Origin: Nitrospira sp.
Lineage (GTDB): Bacteria; Nitrospirota; Nitrospiria; Nitrospirales; Nitrospiraceae
Direction: 5' to 3'
Assembly (NCBI GenBank): GCA_024998595.1
Contig: JACOEK010000007.1
Span: 1 to 64,000 of the forward strand
DNA: 64,000 nt
Shown one piece after another: positions 34,120 through 42,527 of this stretch (position 1 is its first letter; each line of letters begins with the position of its first letter). The notes under the pieces were generated by a model that was not told the DNA's origin, searched no databases, and saw only the letters and a program-made list of their open reading frames with translations. Both the position numbers and the translations under genes were made by a program.

Positions 34120-34953
34120 GTGCAATATGGACATGAGCGAGTCAGGAAGATACAGGTAGGTCGCGACGGTGAGAAGTTCGGTGCCGCAGTTCTCGTCAGG
34201 GCCATGGATTTTTGTGTCGGGGTGGTGGTCGTCGCAGGTGTATTGGCGGGCGGGATAGGAACCGCATGGGCGGTGCCGAAGGAAACCTCGACGGAGAAGG
34301 CGGAGCATTTGCGGCAACAGGCGAATCCCCAGCTGTTTAACGATTGGACGTTTGACAAGGATGAAGTAGGATCACTTCCCAAGGGGTTCGTGGCCGTAGC
34401 GTCGGGAGAGCAAGGGGGAGGGGCGTGGAAGGTGGAGGCGCAATCAGCCGTGCCGTCCGCTCCCAATGTGGTGCTCGGGACATCCGGTTGCGGAGGGTGC
34501 AACGAAATTCTGGTCGCGCAGGGGTTTCAGTACGAATACCCGGATCTGGTCGTTCGCATTCAGCAGGGGGCCGGTCATGCGGGAGGGCAGGTCGGTGTGG
34601 TGTTCGGGATGAAAGATGCCCAGAATTATTATGCGACCATCGTGGATGTTTCTCAGAAAACCATTCAGGTTGTCCGTGTCATCGAAGGAAAAGAGTCGGT
34701 CCTTGGCCGGGCGGCGATCAAGCCGAAGCCGGTTGAATGGCACACCCTCCGAGTGCAGCGCAATACGATTATCAGCAAGGATTTCGTTGAAACATTTTTC
34801 GATGGGAGCTTGGCATTATCCGTGGAAGATCAGGCGCTTGGAGTGGGGCAGGTCGGGATGCTCGTGCGGGGTGACGCGTCGGCGCGCTTCGATAATTTCA
34901 ATGCGGCTCCCTTATATTCAAGCCGCCCCCTGTCGGCTCCGGCGGCCTATTAG
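34120..34953 (+). CDS. Exported protein with a LamG/DUF1080-like beta-sandwich
   Basis: A 277-residue protein. GTG at 34120 after AGGAGGAG gives a long n-region before the hydrophobic signal (VGVVVVAGVLAGGIGTAWA); an in-frame ATG at 34204 would give a normal signal peptide. The mature part looks like a concanavalin-type jelly roll as in DUF1080/LamG proteins: NDWTFDKDEVGSLPKGF, VGVVFGMKDAQNYYATIVD, WHTLRVQRNTI, VGMLVRGDASARFDNF. A CGGC motif (TSGCGGCNEI) is unusual for this fold. It probably binds or acts on a glycan in the periplasm; no catalytic residues can be assigned. Confidence 0.65.
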   Translation: MQYGHERVRKIQVGRDGEKFGAAVLVRAMDFCVGVVVVAGVLAGGIGTAWAVPKETSTEKAEHLRQQANPQLFNDWTFDKDEVGSLPKGFVAVASGEQGGGAWKVEAQSAVPSAPNVVLGTSGCGGCNEILVAQGFQYEYPDLVVRIQQGAGHAGGQVGVVFGMKDAQNYYATIVDVSQKTIQVVRVIEGKESVLGRAAIKPKPVEWHTLRVQRNTIISKDFVETFFDGSLALSVEDQALGVGQVGMLVRGDASARFDNFNAAPLYSSRPLSAPAAY

Positions 34954-35020
34954 CCTATTATTGGGTCGCGGAATCACCCAGAAACGAGTGAGAAAGGTTT
35001 TTTTCAAGACAATTTCGCGC

Positions 35021-35049
35021 TTGCCTTTCCCATTTTGCTAGGCTACAGT
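35021..35049 (+). promoter_or_regulatory. Sigma-70-type promoter of the RRM protein gene
   Basis: TTGCCT at 35021-35026, a 17-bp spacer and TACAGT at 35044-35049. Transcription would start near 35056, about 195 bp before the ATG at 35252. Confidence 0.65.
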
Positions 35050-35055
35050 GAAGGT

Positions 35056-35251
35056 GCTTCATTGCGAAGAGCCTTGGCGGTGAAGTAGATAAAGAATTAC
35101 AGGGCTCGATTCGATGTTGTTTTGGGTTCTTCCCGGGAATTTCGGAAGCCAGAGCTAAGATTGCCGCTGTGTTTGCATCTTCGCCCCATTCCTTCCTCGT
35201 TTCTTTCTCGAGTCCCAGACAACACCATTTTATTCTCAAAGGAGGAACCCA
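35056..35251 (+). other. Long 5' leader of the RRM protein gene
   Basis: From the predicted start point to the ATG there is about 195 nt without a supported reading frame, ending in a strong AAAGGAGG. Long leaders before cold-shock and RRM genes often regulate mRNA stability or translation. No known riboswitch family is recognised. Confidence 0.5.
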
Positions 35252-35551
35252 ATGGGTTCGAAGATCTACGTTGGCGGCTTGCCATATTCAACCACCGAGC
35301 AACAGCTGAGTGACCTGTTCGCGGTGCATGGCGCGGTGACTTCTGCGCGCATCATCACCGATAAGTTCACCGGCCAATCACGCGGCTTCGGCTTTGTGGA
35401 AATGTCGGGAGATTCTGAGGCGCAGGCAGCCATCAACGCGTTGAACGGGACACAATTCGGTGGCCGCACCTTGACGGTCAACGAAGCCCGCCCACAGGAG
35501 CCCCGCTCCGGTGGTGGTGGCGGACGTGGAATGGGCGGGGGCCGGAACTAA
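35252..35551 (+). CDS. RRM-type RNA-binding protein with Gly-rich tail
   Basis: A 99-residue protein with a single RRM: RNP2 KIYVGGLPY near residue 4 and RNP1 RGFGFVEM near residue 45, ending near residue 80, then a tail of Gly and Arg (SGGGGGRGMGGG). The form matches cyanobacterial-type Rbp proteins, induced by cold in several bacteria. It acts in the cytoplasm as an RNA chaperone or stabiliser. Its own promoter, long leader and terminator make it a single-gene unit. Confidence 0.93.
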   Translation: MGSKIYVGGLPYSTTEQQLSDLFAVHGAVTSARIITDKFTGQSRGFGFVEMSGDSEAQAAINALNGTQFGGRTLTVNEARPQEPRSGGGGGRGMGGGRN

Positions 35552-35577
35552 GCTGGGCCCGTTTCTATATACCTATT

Positions 35578-35612
35578 CAGGGGCTGCCGACAGGGTAGCC
35601 CCTGCGTTTTTC
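35578..35612 (+). terminator. Intrinsic terminator of the RRM gene
   Basis: CAGGGGCT at 35578-35585 and AGCCCCTG at 35597-35604 form an 8-bp stem, followed by CGTTTTTCTT. Confidence 0.88.
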
Positions 35613-35699
35613 TTACCGTGTTGTCCTCTCTCTGGTTTGCAGGGCCATCAGGTTGCCTGCCCCTGTTTTCCCAAGATAGAGATTTAGGAGTGTCGTTGC

Positions 35700-37049
35700 A
35701 TGGTGTCGTTTGCCGAATTGTCTCTTACATCGTTTCTCGCTGACCGTTTACAGCAGGCCGGGTTTACCGCGCCGACTCCCATTCAGAGTGCGGCGATTCC
35801 GCTGGCGCTGCAGGGGCGCGATCTCTTAGCCCAGGCCAAGACGGGGAGCGGGAAAACGCTGGCGTTTCTCATTCCCTTGATTGAACGGGCCGTCAAGGAA
35901 GGCTGGAAGCCCGCGGGCCATGCGTCCGCGCAGACCGGATCGTCACGGTCTCCTCGCGCCCTTGTGCTGGCGCCGACCCGTGAGTTGGCCCTCCAGATTG
36001 AAATGGAACTGCGCAAGTATGCGCCACCGGCGGTGACGTCGCTGGCAGTGTATGGCGGCGTTCCTATCGAGCGGCATTATCGCGCCCTTCGCCAGCCGCC
36101 GATGATCGTGATCGGGACACCGGGGCGTTTGTTGGACGTGGCGGGAACCCGCCATTTGGACCTGCGCGGTATTGAGTATGTCGTGATGGATGAAGCCGAT
36201 CAAATGCTCGATCGGGGGTTTCTGCGCGACATTCAGCGTATTTTACAACTGCTTCCCGCGCAGCGGCAGACCATGCTGTTTTCCGCGACGTTCTCGCCGG
36301 AAATTCTCACGCTGGCCGAATCGATGCTGAAGAATCCTGCTCGTACGGCCGTGGATCCGGGCGTGAATACGCCGACCACCATCACGCATGCCTATTACGT
36401 GGTGCCCAGCGAAGCGTCGCGGGTGCAACTGATTCACACGCTGCTTCAATCTCCGGAGTCCGGCGATCAGTCGATGGTGTTTTGCGATCAGAAGTATAAA
36501 GTGAAGCGGCTGGCTGCCCGGTTGGGCGGTGAACCGGCCTCCGTGGGAGCCATTACCGGTAACCACTCGCAGGCACAACGTGAGCGGACATTGACGGCGT
36601 TCCGTTCCGGGCGGTTACGCTCATTGGTGGCGACCGATGTCGCGGCACGCGGGTTGGATGTGCCGGCGGTTTCGCAGGTGATTCATTATGAGTTGCCCGG
36701 CAACCCGACCTCGTACGTCCACCGTACCGGTCGGACGGGCCGAGCTGAACGATCCGGAGCCACCCTCTTGATTCTCTCTCCGCAAGAGGAGCATGAATAT
36801 CTCGCCATGGTGCGCCGGCTGCGAATCCAAACGAAGCGTCTGACACTGCCGACCTTGGCGACGTTGCCGCCTCCTGCGCATGAGCCGGAGTCGAACGGCC
36901 AATCTCGGCATGATGGACGTGGGCGGGATGCCAGACCGCGTCGTACCGGCGAGCGACCCAACTCCACGACTCAGGATGCCAGAGGTGGACAGGGTCGCCG
37001 GGGATGGCGTGCCGATCGTCCTGCCGCTCCGCGCCGCGGCAATAGTTGA
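35700..37049 (+). CDS. DEAD-box RNA helicase (RhlE-like)
   Basis: A 449-residue ATP-dependent RNA helicase with the full motif set: Q motif (GFTAPTPIQ), Walker A AKTGSGKT near residue 46, PTRELALQ, GTPGR, DEAD in VVMDEADQML near 165, SAT, and HRTGRTGRAER near 344. The tail (about 395-449) is Arg/Gly-rich and probably binds RNA. The ATG follows TAGGAG. It lies just downstream of the RRM gene, and such pairs often act together in cold adaptation and RNA turnover. Confidence 0.95.
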   Translation: MVSFAELSLTSFLADRLQQAGFTAPTPIQSAAIPLALQGRDLLAQAKTGSGKTLAFLIPLIERAVKEGWKPAGHASAQTGSSRSPRALVLAPTRELALQIEMELRKYAPPAVTSLAVYGGVPIERHYRALRQPPMIVIGTPGRLLDVAGTRHLDLRGIEYVVMDEADQMLDRGFLRDIQRILQLLPAQRQTMLFSATFSPEILTLAESMLKNPARTAVDPGVNTPTTITHAYYVVPSEASRVQLIHTLLQSPESGDQSMVFCDQKYKVKRLAARLGGEPASVGAITGNHSQAQRERTLTAFRSGRLRSLVATDVAARGLDVPAVSQVIHYELPGNPTSYVHRTGRTGRAERSGATLLILSPQEEHEYLAMVRRLRIQTKRLTLPTLATLPPPAHEPESNGQSRHDGRGRDARPRRTGERPNSTTQDARGGQGRRGWRADRPAAPRRGNS

Positions 37050-37104
37050 TGCATTGCATGGCCGGTCAGAGAAACTGTCCGGCAGGATTGAGGAGGATGC
37101 CTCG

Positions 37105-37638
37105 ATGAGATCTGCTCGGAATCTGTGGCTGAGCCTGGCGGTAGCCGCCGCTTGTCTGACATTCGACGAAGGGGCCTTCGCGCAAGGCGAGCTCGTCATT
37201 GCCGACGGGATGAAGGTGTCGTTGGAGTATACGTTGACGCTTCCCGACAAAAGCGTGGCCGATTCGAATGTCGGTCAGGAGCCGATCACGTTCGTGCAGG
37301 GGGCGCATGAAATCGTTCCCGGTCTCGAAAAGGCTCTCGACGGCATGAAGGCCGGACAGAAGCGGCGCATCGACGTGGCGGCTCAAGACGCCTATGGTCC
37401 CTACAACAACAAGCTGCGGCAAAGTATCGATAAGGATAAGCTGCCCAAGGATGTGAAGGTCGGGGACATTTTGCAGGCTTCGGATAACCGGCTGGTCAAG
37501 GTTTTGGAAGTCAATGAGAAGAAAGTCCTCATCGATCTCAATCATCCGCTGGCGGGGAAAATGCTCACCTTCGATGTGAACATCCTCAAAGTGGAAAAGG
37601 GCGACGCCACGGACGCTCCTGAAAAGAAAACTCCCTAA
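37105..37638 (+). CDS. Exported FKBP-type peptidyl-prolyl isomerase (SlyD-like)
   Basis: A 177-residue protein with a signal peptide ending EGAFAQG near residue 27. It then follows the SlyD-like FKBP layout: GMKVSLEYTLTLPDKSVADS, PITFVQGAHEIVPGLEKALDGMKAG, an insert-in-flap region (KLRQSIDKDKL ... VLEVNEKKVLIDLNHPLAGK) and LTFDVNIL. Prolyl isomerase and chaperone activity in the periplasm is likely. GAGGAGG before the ATG decides the start. It follows the helicase gene by 55 bp and converges with dnaE2. Confidence 0.9.
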   Translation: MRSARNLWLSLAVAAACLTFDEGAFAQGELVIADGMKVSLEYTLTLPDKSVADSNVGQEPITFVQGAHEIVPGLEKALDGMKAGQKRRIDVAAQDAYGPYNNKLRQSIDKDKLPKDVKVGDILQASDNRLVKVLEVNEKKVLIDLNHPLAGKMLTFDVNILKVEKGDATDAPEKKTP

Positions 37639-37648
37639 GCGACCTCTT

Positions 37649-40600
37649 TCATCCTATCGGCGAGCCAACCGGTAAATCGGCCGGTTGTGCTCCCCGCCGG
37701 TATGATGCCTTCCGAATCGACGTGACGGTCAGCGTCACGGCGGCAAAGTGTGCTTCGACTCGTCCTTCAATGACATAGACGCAATTCGTGTCCAGTAGAT
37801 GGCAGGTCTTCCGGTACAGGTCCGGAAAGATGGTGGCGTCATACAATCCGCTCAGGTCTTCGAAGCTGACAAACTCCATCGGGTCGCCCTGTTTCGTATG
37901 GACGACCTTTTCCGTAATCAGTGCGCCCATCATGGTAATCGAGTGGCCGATATAGTGTGCCATGTCACAGGCAGGAACGACCGTTGGGGGAACGTGGCCG
38001 GCTGGAACGAGGTCGAGAGGGTGACAACGCAGAGGAAAGCCGAATGTTTCGATCTCCTCTGCAATCAGCCGCGACAGCGAATATTCCGGCGGGATGGGAA
38101 GATACCTAGGCGGCGAGTGCTCCCGCCAGGCCAGTAGACGCCAGAGCAGGGCCGGTCTGGTGAGCTCACCCGCGAGGCGATCGAAGCAGCCGGCTTTGAT
38201 GAGCAGCCGAACCTGCGAGGGATCCGGTCCGACTCGTTCCAGAAAATCCTGGAGCGATCGAAACGGCCCTTGAGCGGCTCGTTTCGCCATCACGTCATCG
38301 ACGACTTCCTTCCGGAGTCCTTTGATCTGCATCAACCCGACGCGCAGGTTCTTTTCCCGCCCCTGATAGGCCCAGTCGCTTTCATTCAGATCCGGCGGCT
38401 GGATGGTCAGCCCCATCCGCCGCGCTTCGGACACATAGGCAAACGTCGAGTAGAACCCGCCTTGATTACTGATGACTGCGGCCATGAATTCAGCCGGGTA
38501 ATGGGCGCGAAGATAGGCCGATTTGAAAGACACCTGCGCATAACTGGCCGAATGAGGTTTGCAGAAACTATAACCGGCGAAACTCATGATCATGGCCCAG
38601 ATCTGTTCGATGGCGCGCAGCTCCGCTCCCCGTGCCAGCGCTCCGGCGCAAAACTGCCGCTGGTAATCGCGAAGCTGCCGTTGTTTGTGTTTCTTGCTGA
38701 GAATCTTCCGTAGCTGATCTCCGTCTTCGATCGAGAATCCGCCGAGCGCCACGGCGACTTTCATGACATCCTCCTGATAGACCATGATGCCGAAGGTCTC
38801 CGACAGCGCGTCGTGCAGCGTCGGATGAAGGGCGCGGTAGGGTTGCCCATGGGCCCGGCGGATGAAGTCGTCCGCAAACCGGTGCGCGGCCGGCCGGACC
38901 ATGGAGGAGACGATCGTCAGATATTCGAAGTCGTCGGCCTGTGCCTGTTGCGCGGCCGGCATGGTGGTCCAGAGTTTTTTGAGCAGGAGTCGCGTGGCGG
39001 GTGATTCCACATAAAAGCATCCCATCGTGTCGCTATGCCGAATCAGCGCGCTGGTCCGCGCATCGGTGAGCGGGTCCCAGGCCGCATAGTCGATCTGCCG
39101 GCCGGTATGCCGGGCGATGGCGGCCAGCGCATCACGAATGACCGCCAGCGAGCGATTGCCGAGCAGATCAATTTTCACGAGTCCGGCTTCTTCTGCTTGA
39201 TCTTTTTCCCACTGAATGAGCGGGACGCCCTTGGCTGAACGTTCGACCGGTACGTACCGCCGGATCTCGTCCGGCACGAGGACGATGCCGCCGCAGTGCA
39301 GGCTGAGATTGCGGAAATGTCCATCGAGTTGAAGCGCCCAGTGAATGATGTCTGGCCAAGGGGCGGAGAGTTGCGCGTGCCGGCAGAGGCGCGCCGTCCA
39401 GGCGCGTGACTCCATGTCAGCCGCCGCGGCAAAGTGGTCTGTCTGTCGCAGGATCAAGGGCAACACCCGGCCGATTTCGGCCTTCGGCAAGCCATACACT
39501 TTTGCTGTTTCACGAATCGCCGCACGGACCGCCAACGTGTTTTGATTGGCGACCATGGCGGCCGACCGCTCGCCATATTGGGCAAAGACCCGGTCGAGGA
39601 CGGCGTCTCGTTCATCCCAGGGAAAGTCGATATCGATGTCCGGCGGGTCATGCCGTCCGGGGTTGAGGAAGCGTTCAAAGACGAGGCGATGGCGGATCGG
39701 ATCGACGTGCGTAATATGCAAACAATAGGACACGATCGACGCAGCCGCGGAGCCCCGGCCACAGGTGCGTGGGGCTTGCCGGACGATCTCCTCGACGATC
39801 AAAAAATAATCCGCATAACCCTTGTCGCGAATGACGGCGAGTTCATAGTCGATGCGCGCAGAGACTGCAGAGGAGAGTGTTCCGTACCGCCGGTATGCGC
39901 CTTCGTACGTCTGTGTGCGAAGGCGGTCGAAGGCTTGGGATGGGGTGAGGTGTCGAAACGACGGGAAGATGAGGTGTTTAAAGTCCCAGTCGGTGGCACA
40001 GTGGTCAGCGATCTGCCGGCTGTTGGTGAGAGCTTCCGGCACATGGGGAAATTGTCGTGCAAGTTCGGCCGCCGGCATCATCCACTGGGTAGGTTTGCAG
40101 CAGGCGTCATTAGGCAGTCGAGATAAAGTGGTATTCAATGCAATGGCGCGCAAGAGACGATGAAGTTGATAATCGGACGGAGTCAGGAATTGCGCGCGGG
40201 TCGTCGCCACCGGCGGCAAGCCGGATTGGCGGCTGAATGCCAGGGTCTCGGCCATATCCAGCCCCGGCGTCAACTCGACGAAAATATCCTCCGCTGCCTG
40301 TCGATGCCATTCGGTGAGAGACGCCTGGTCATCGGAAAGAATGATCAGCCCCGCCCGGTATTGGGCGACTGTCTTGATGAAGTCGAAAGTGTCGTCATGC
40401 CGCGCGGAGAGAATGCGGCAGAGATTGCCATACCCGGCGGGAGTTTTTGCGAGCAGGACGGCACGATGCGTCTCGTGAGTGAGCTCTGTGCCGAGGATCG
40501 GTTTGATGCCGGATGCGCGGGCCACCTCGAGGAACCGGATGGCGCCATACAAGCCGTTGGTGTCCGTGAGCGCCAGGGTGTCAGCGCCTTGCGCGCGCGC

Positions 40601-40687
40601 CGTCCGGCAGAGAGTTTCGAGTGAGGGAACGCCTTGCATCGGAGAATAAGACGAATGGACATGCAAATGAACGAATGGAGAGGGCAT
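37649..40687 (-). CDS. dnaE2: Error-prone DNA polymerase III alpha, DnaE2/ImuC type
   Basis: A 1012-residue C-family polymerase. The PHP domain starts VHLHVHSSYSPMQG near residue 7. The catalytic Asp pair is in PDIDIDFPW near 350. The finger and thumb regions (CGRGSAAASIVSYCL; GKILSKKHKQRQ-like region; FCKPHSASYA) are present, followed by helix-hairpin-helix and a C-terminal OB fold (ALITEKVVHTKQGDPMEFVSFEDL). The length and the position directly behind imuB identify the SOS mutasome polymerase and not the replicative DnaE. It copies damaged DNA with low fidelity. It is last in the lexA-like-imuB-dnaE2 operon, 12 bp after imuB. Confidence 0.93.
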   Translation of the reverse strand: MPSPFVHLHVHSSYSPMQGVPSLETLCRTARAQGADTLALTDTNGLYGAIRFLEVARASGIKPILGTELTHETHRAVLLAKTPAGYGNLCRILSARHDDTFDFIKTVAQYRAGLIILSDDQASLTEWHRQAAEDIFVELTPGLDMAETLAFSRQSGLPPVATTRAQFLTPSDYQLHRLLRAIALNTTLSRLPNDACCKPTQWMMPAAELARQFPHVPEALTNSRQIADHCATDWDFKHLIFPSFRHLTPSQAFDRLRTQTYEGAYRRYGTLSSAVSARIDYELAVIRDKGYADYFLIVEEIVRQAPRTCGRGSAAASIVSYCLHITHVDPIRHRLVFERFLNPGRHDPPDIDIDFPWDERDAVLDRVFAQYGERSAAMVANQNTLAVRAAIRETAKVYGLPKAEIGRVLPLILRQTDHFAAAADMESRAWTARLCRHAQLSAPWPDIIHWALQLDGHFRNLSLHCGGIVLVPDEIRRYVPVERSAKGVPLIQWEKDQAEEAGLVKIDLLGNRSLAVIRDALAAIARHTGRQIDYAAWDPLTDARTSALIRHSDTMGCFYVESPATRLLLKKLWTTMPAAQQAQADDFEYLTIVSSMVRPAAHRFADDFIRRAHGQPYRALHPTLHDALSETFGIMVYQEDVMKVAVALGGFSIEDGDQLRKILSKKHKQRQLRDYQRQFCAGALARGAELRAIEQIWAMIMSFAGYSFCKPHSASYAQVSFKSAYLRAHYPAEFMAAVISNQGGFYSTFAYVSEARRMGLTIQPPDLNESDWAYQGREKNLRVGLMQIKGLRKEVVDDVMAKRAAQGPFRSLQDFLERVGPDPSQVRLLIKAGCFDRLAGELTRPALLWRLLAWREHSPPRYLPIPPEYSLSRLIAEEIETFGFPLRCHPLDLVPAGHVPPTVVPACDMAHYIGHSITMMGALITEKVVHTKQGDPMEFVSFEDLSGLYDATIFPDLYRKTCHLLDTNCVYVIEGRVEAHFAAVTLTVTSIRKASYRRGAQPADLPVGSPIG

Positions 40688-40699
40688 GGTCGTATCGCC

Positions 40700-41881
40700 T
40701 CAATGCGTTCTACCGTAACGAATGATGTCGGTTCCAAAGCGTGCTCTCAGCCGGTCCAGGGTGAGCGCCACCTGCTGCGCGCGGGTTCGGTGGTTGGGTA
40801 CTGAATCGATGCCATCGAACAGTTCACCTTGTTCGGCCGGTACGGTCAGTGCAGTGGCGCTCAGCGTCAGCATGCGGATGCGAATGCGCCGCCGGGCGCC
40901 TTGCCGGAACAAGGCCCGGAGCGGCGGCGTCAAATCGATTTCCCAATAACTGGGCGGATCGATAGGGTGATGGACGGCTGAGCGGACGTGATCGCTTGCC
41001 AGAATTGTCAGCGCGAGTTGCCCGCAGACCCGTTGTTGAGTGCGCAACATGTGACAGAGTTGTTCGAGCAGATCGGCCAGGCAATGCCATATGGCCACAT
41101 CATCGATCTCGTCCGGTTCCAGTGCGCGAGAGACTTCCAATTGGGGTTGAATCGGTGGCGGCGTGACCGGTGTGGAATCAATGCCTTGGGCCCAACGCAG
41201 CAAAGGCGTGGCCCACTTGCCGACGGCAAGAGTCAGGGCGGGCAGGGGAGTGTCGGCCACGTCGCCGAATGTGCGGAGATTCAGATCGTTCAAGCATTGA
41301 CGAAAGGATTTCATCCGGGGGTGATGAAGCACCGGCAAAATCTCAATCGAGAGGGGCGCCATGAAGGCTCGCTCCGAACCGTGACGGACTTCATAGAGCT
41401 GGGCCGGTTGCACGAGACCGGCGGCGGTTTGTGCGACGAGTTTGTTGCTGCCGATTCCCGACACGCCGTCGAATCGAGCCTGCATGGCAATGTCCCGTTG
41501 CAGGCGCGCAGCCGTGTCGCAGGGCGGCCCGAAGAGCCGCGTCGTGCCGGTCAAGTCGAGCAGGAAGGCGCCCGATGTTATCGGCTCCCAGACCGGGGCA
41601 TAACGGGTGATGATGCGGGACAGCATGGCATGCGCCTGAGCGGTGCGGACGACATCAGGTGTCAGAATGTACAGGGCGGGGCAGCGCTGCAGAGCTTGTT
41701 GGACAGTCATGCCTGGATAGAGGCCATCGAGGACCGCCTCGGCAGATACGTCCTGCAGCAGGGTACGTGGCTGTGCGACGGGGGCGACACCGAGAGGTCT
41801 GTTGCGGAGGCGGGGTTCGATCAGACGGGCGAGCGCCAGTTCGAAGGAGGGCACTGCAAGGCATACTATCTGGCGATCCAT
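40700..41881 (-). CDS. imuB: ImuB-like Y-family polymerase subunit
   Basis: A 393-residue Y-family protein from the ATG at 41881 (a GTG at 41929 is possible but would overlap the upstream gene). The position of the first catalytic Asp of Pol IV (IDMDxFFA) reads CLAVPSFELA, and the second site SxDE reads ITSGAFLLD, so both metal-binding sites are lost, as in ImuB. ImuB works as a non-catalytic adaptor that ties DnaE2 to the beta clamp. The usual partner ImuA is absent from this operon. Near the C-terminus GELFDGID may be the clamp-binding segment. Confidence 0.88.
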   Translation of the reverse strand: MDRQIVCLAVPSFELALARLIEPRLRNRPLGVAPVAQPRTLLQDVSAEAVLDGLYPGMTVQQALQRCPALYILTPDVVRTAQAHAMLSRIITRYAPVWEPITSGAFLLDLTGTTRLFGPPCDTAARLQRDIAMQARFDGVSGIGSNKLVAQTAAGLVQPAQLYEVRHGSERAFMAPLSIEILPVLHHPRMKSFRQCLNDLNLRTFGDVADTPLPALTLAVGKWATPLLRWAQGIDSTPVTPPPIQPQLEVSRALEPDEIDDVAIWHCLADLLEQLCHMLRTQQRVCGQLALTILASDHVRSAVHHPIDPPSYWEIDLTPPLRALFRQGARRRIRIRMLTLSATALTVPAEQGELFDGIDSVPNHRTRAQQVALTLDRLRARFGTDIIRYGRTH

Positions 41882-41903
41882 TATGTCACCGGGCCGCACG
41901 ATC

Positions 41904-42449
41904 TTAAGACTTGCAGTAGCGGATGACACCGATGACGAGGCCTTCGATGCGCAGAGAATCCGTGGAAGTGATTGTGATCGGCTTCATCGTGTCATTGGCC
42001 GGACGCAGCTCGATCGTCGAGCCTTTGCGATAATAGGTTTTAATCGTGGCGTCGTTGTTGACGATGGCAATCACCGTCTGGCCGTTCCGGGCCGTGTGTT
42101 GTTTTCGGACGATGACAAGATCGCCGGGAAGAATGCCTTCATCTCGCATCGACTCGCCCTTGACCCGTAAGGCAAACGTTTCGCCGCTGCCTTTCATGCC
42201 GGAAGGAACTTCAACGAGTTCGGTTTGAGGAATCGGTTCGATGGGATCGCCCGCCGCCACCAAGCCGGCGAGGGGAATGTGCGCCGAAGCCGTGAGGTGA
42301 TCGATGGCCAATCGAACGGCGAAGGGAATCTTGTGGGTGCCGATTTCATAGCGCGCGATGGTCTGGCGGGTGGTTTTGAGCCGGTCGGCCAACTGTTCCT
42401 GAGTGAGCCCCAGAGCCTGGCGGGCGGTTTTGAGATCTGTCGAGTGCAT
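41904..42449 (-). CDS. LexA-like repressor: XRE helix-turn-helix plus S24 autoprotease
   Basis: A 181-residue protein. Residues 5-55 are an XRE-type helix-turn-helix (ARQALGLTQEQLADRLKTTR), not the winged helix of classical LexA. Residues 62-181 form the S24 domain: cleavage site Ala66-Gly67, catalytic Ser100 in KGESMRDEG and Lys137 in ATIKTYY. RecA-stimulated self-cleavage would release the operon under DNA damage. It is the first gene of the imuB-dnaE2 operon and divergent from uvrB. The ATG lies inside a perfect palindrome and no ribosome-binding site is visible, so the mRNA may be leaderless. Confidence 0.87.
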   Translation of the reverse strand: MHSTDLKTARQALGLTQEQLADRLKTTRQTIARYEIGTHKIPFAVRLAIDHLTASAHIPLAGLVAAGDPIEPIPQTELVEVPSGMKGSGETFALRVKGESMRDEGILPGDLVIVRKQHTARNGQTVIAIVNNDATIKTYYRKGSTIELRPANDTMKPITITSTDSLRIEGLVIGVIRYCKS

Positions 42450-42466
42450 GTAACGAATCGTTACAT
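42448..42466. promoter_or_regulatory. Palindromic operator over the start of the LexA-like gene
   Basis: ATGTAACGA-A-TCGTTACAT is a perfect 9-1-9 palindrome covering the start codon of the LexA-like gene. TTGACA on the minus strand (42485-42480) is a good -35 element, with a weak -10 (TAACGA) inside the palindrome. uvrB starts 62 bp away on the other strand; TAAGAT at 42514-42519 may be its -10. It is most likely the SOS operator bound by the LexA-like protein. Confidence 0.78.
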
Positions 42467-42527
42467 AGCAGAGAGGGCCTGTCAAGAGGAAGCGATTTGG
42501 TCAGGGGGCATGCTAAGATGATTCGGT

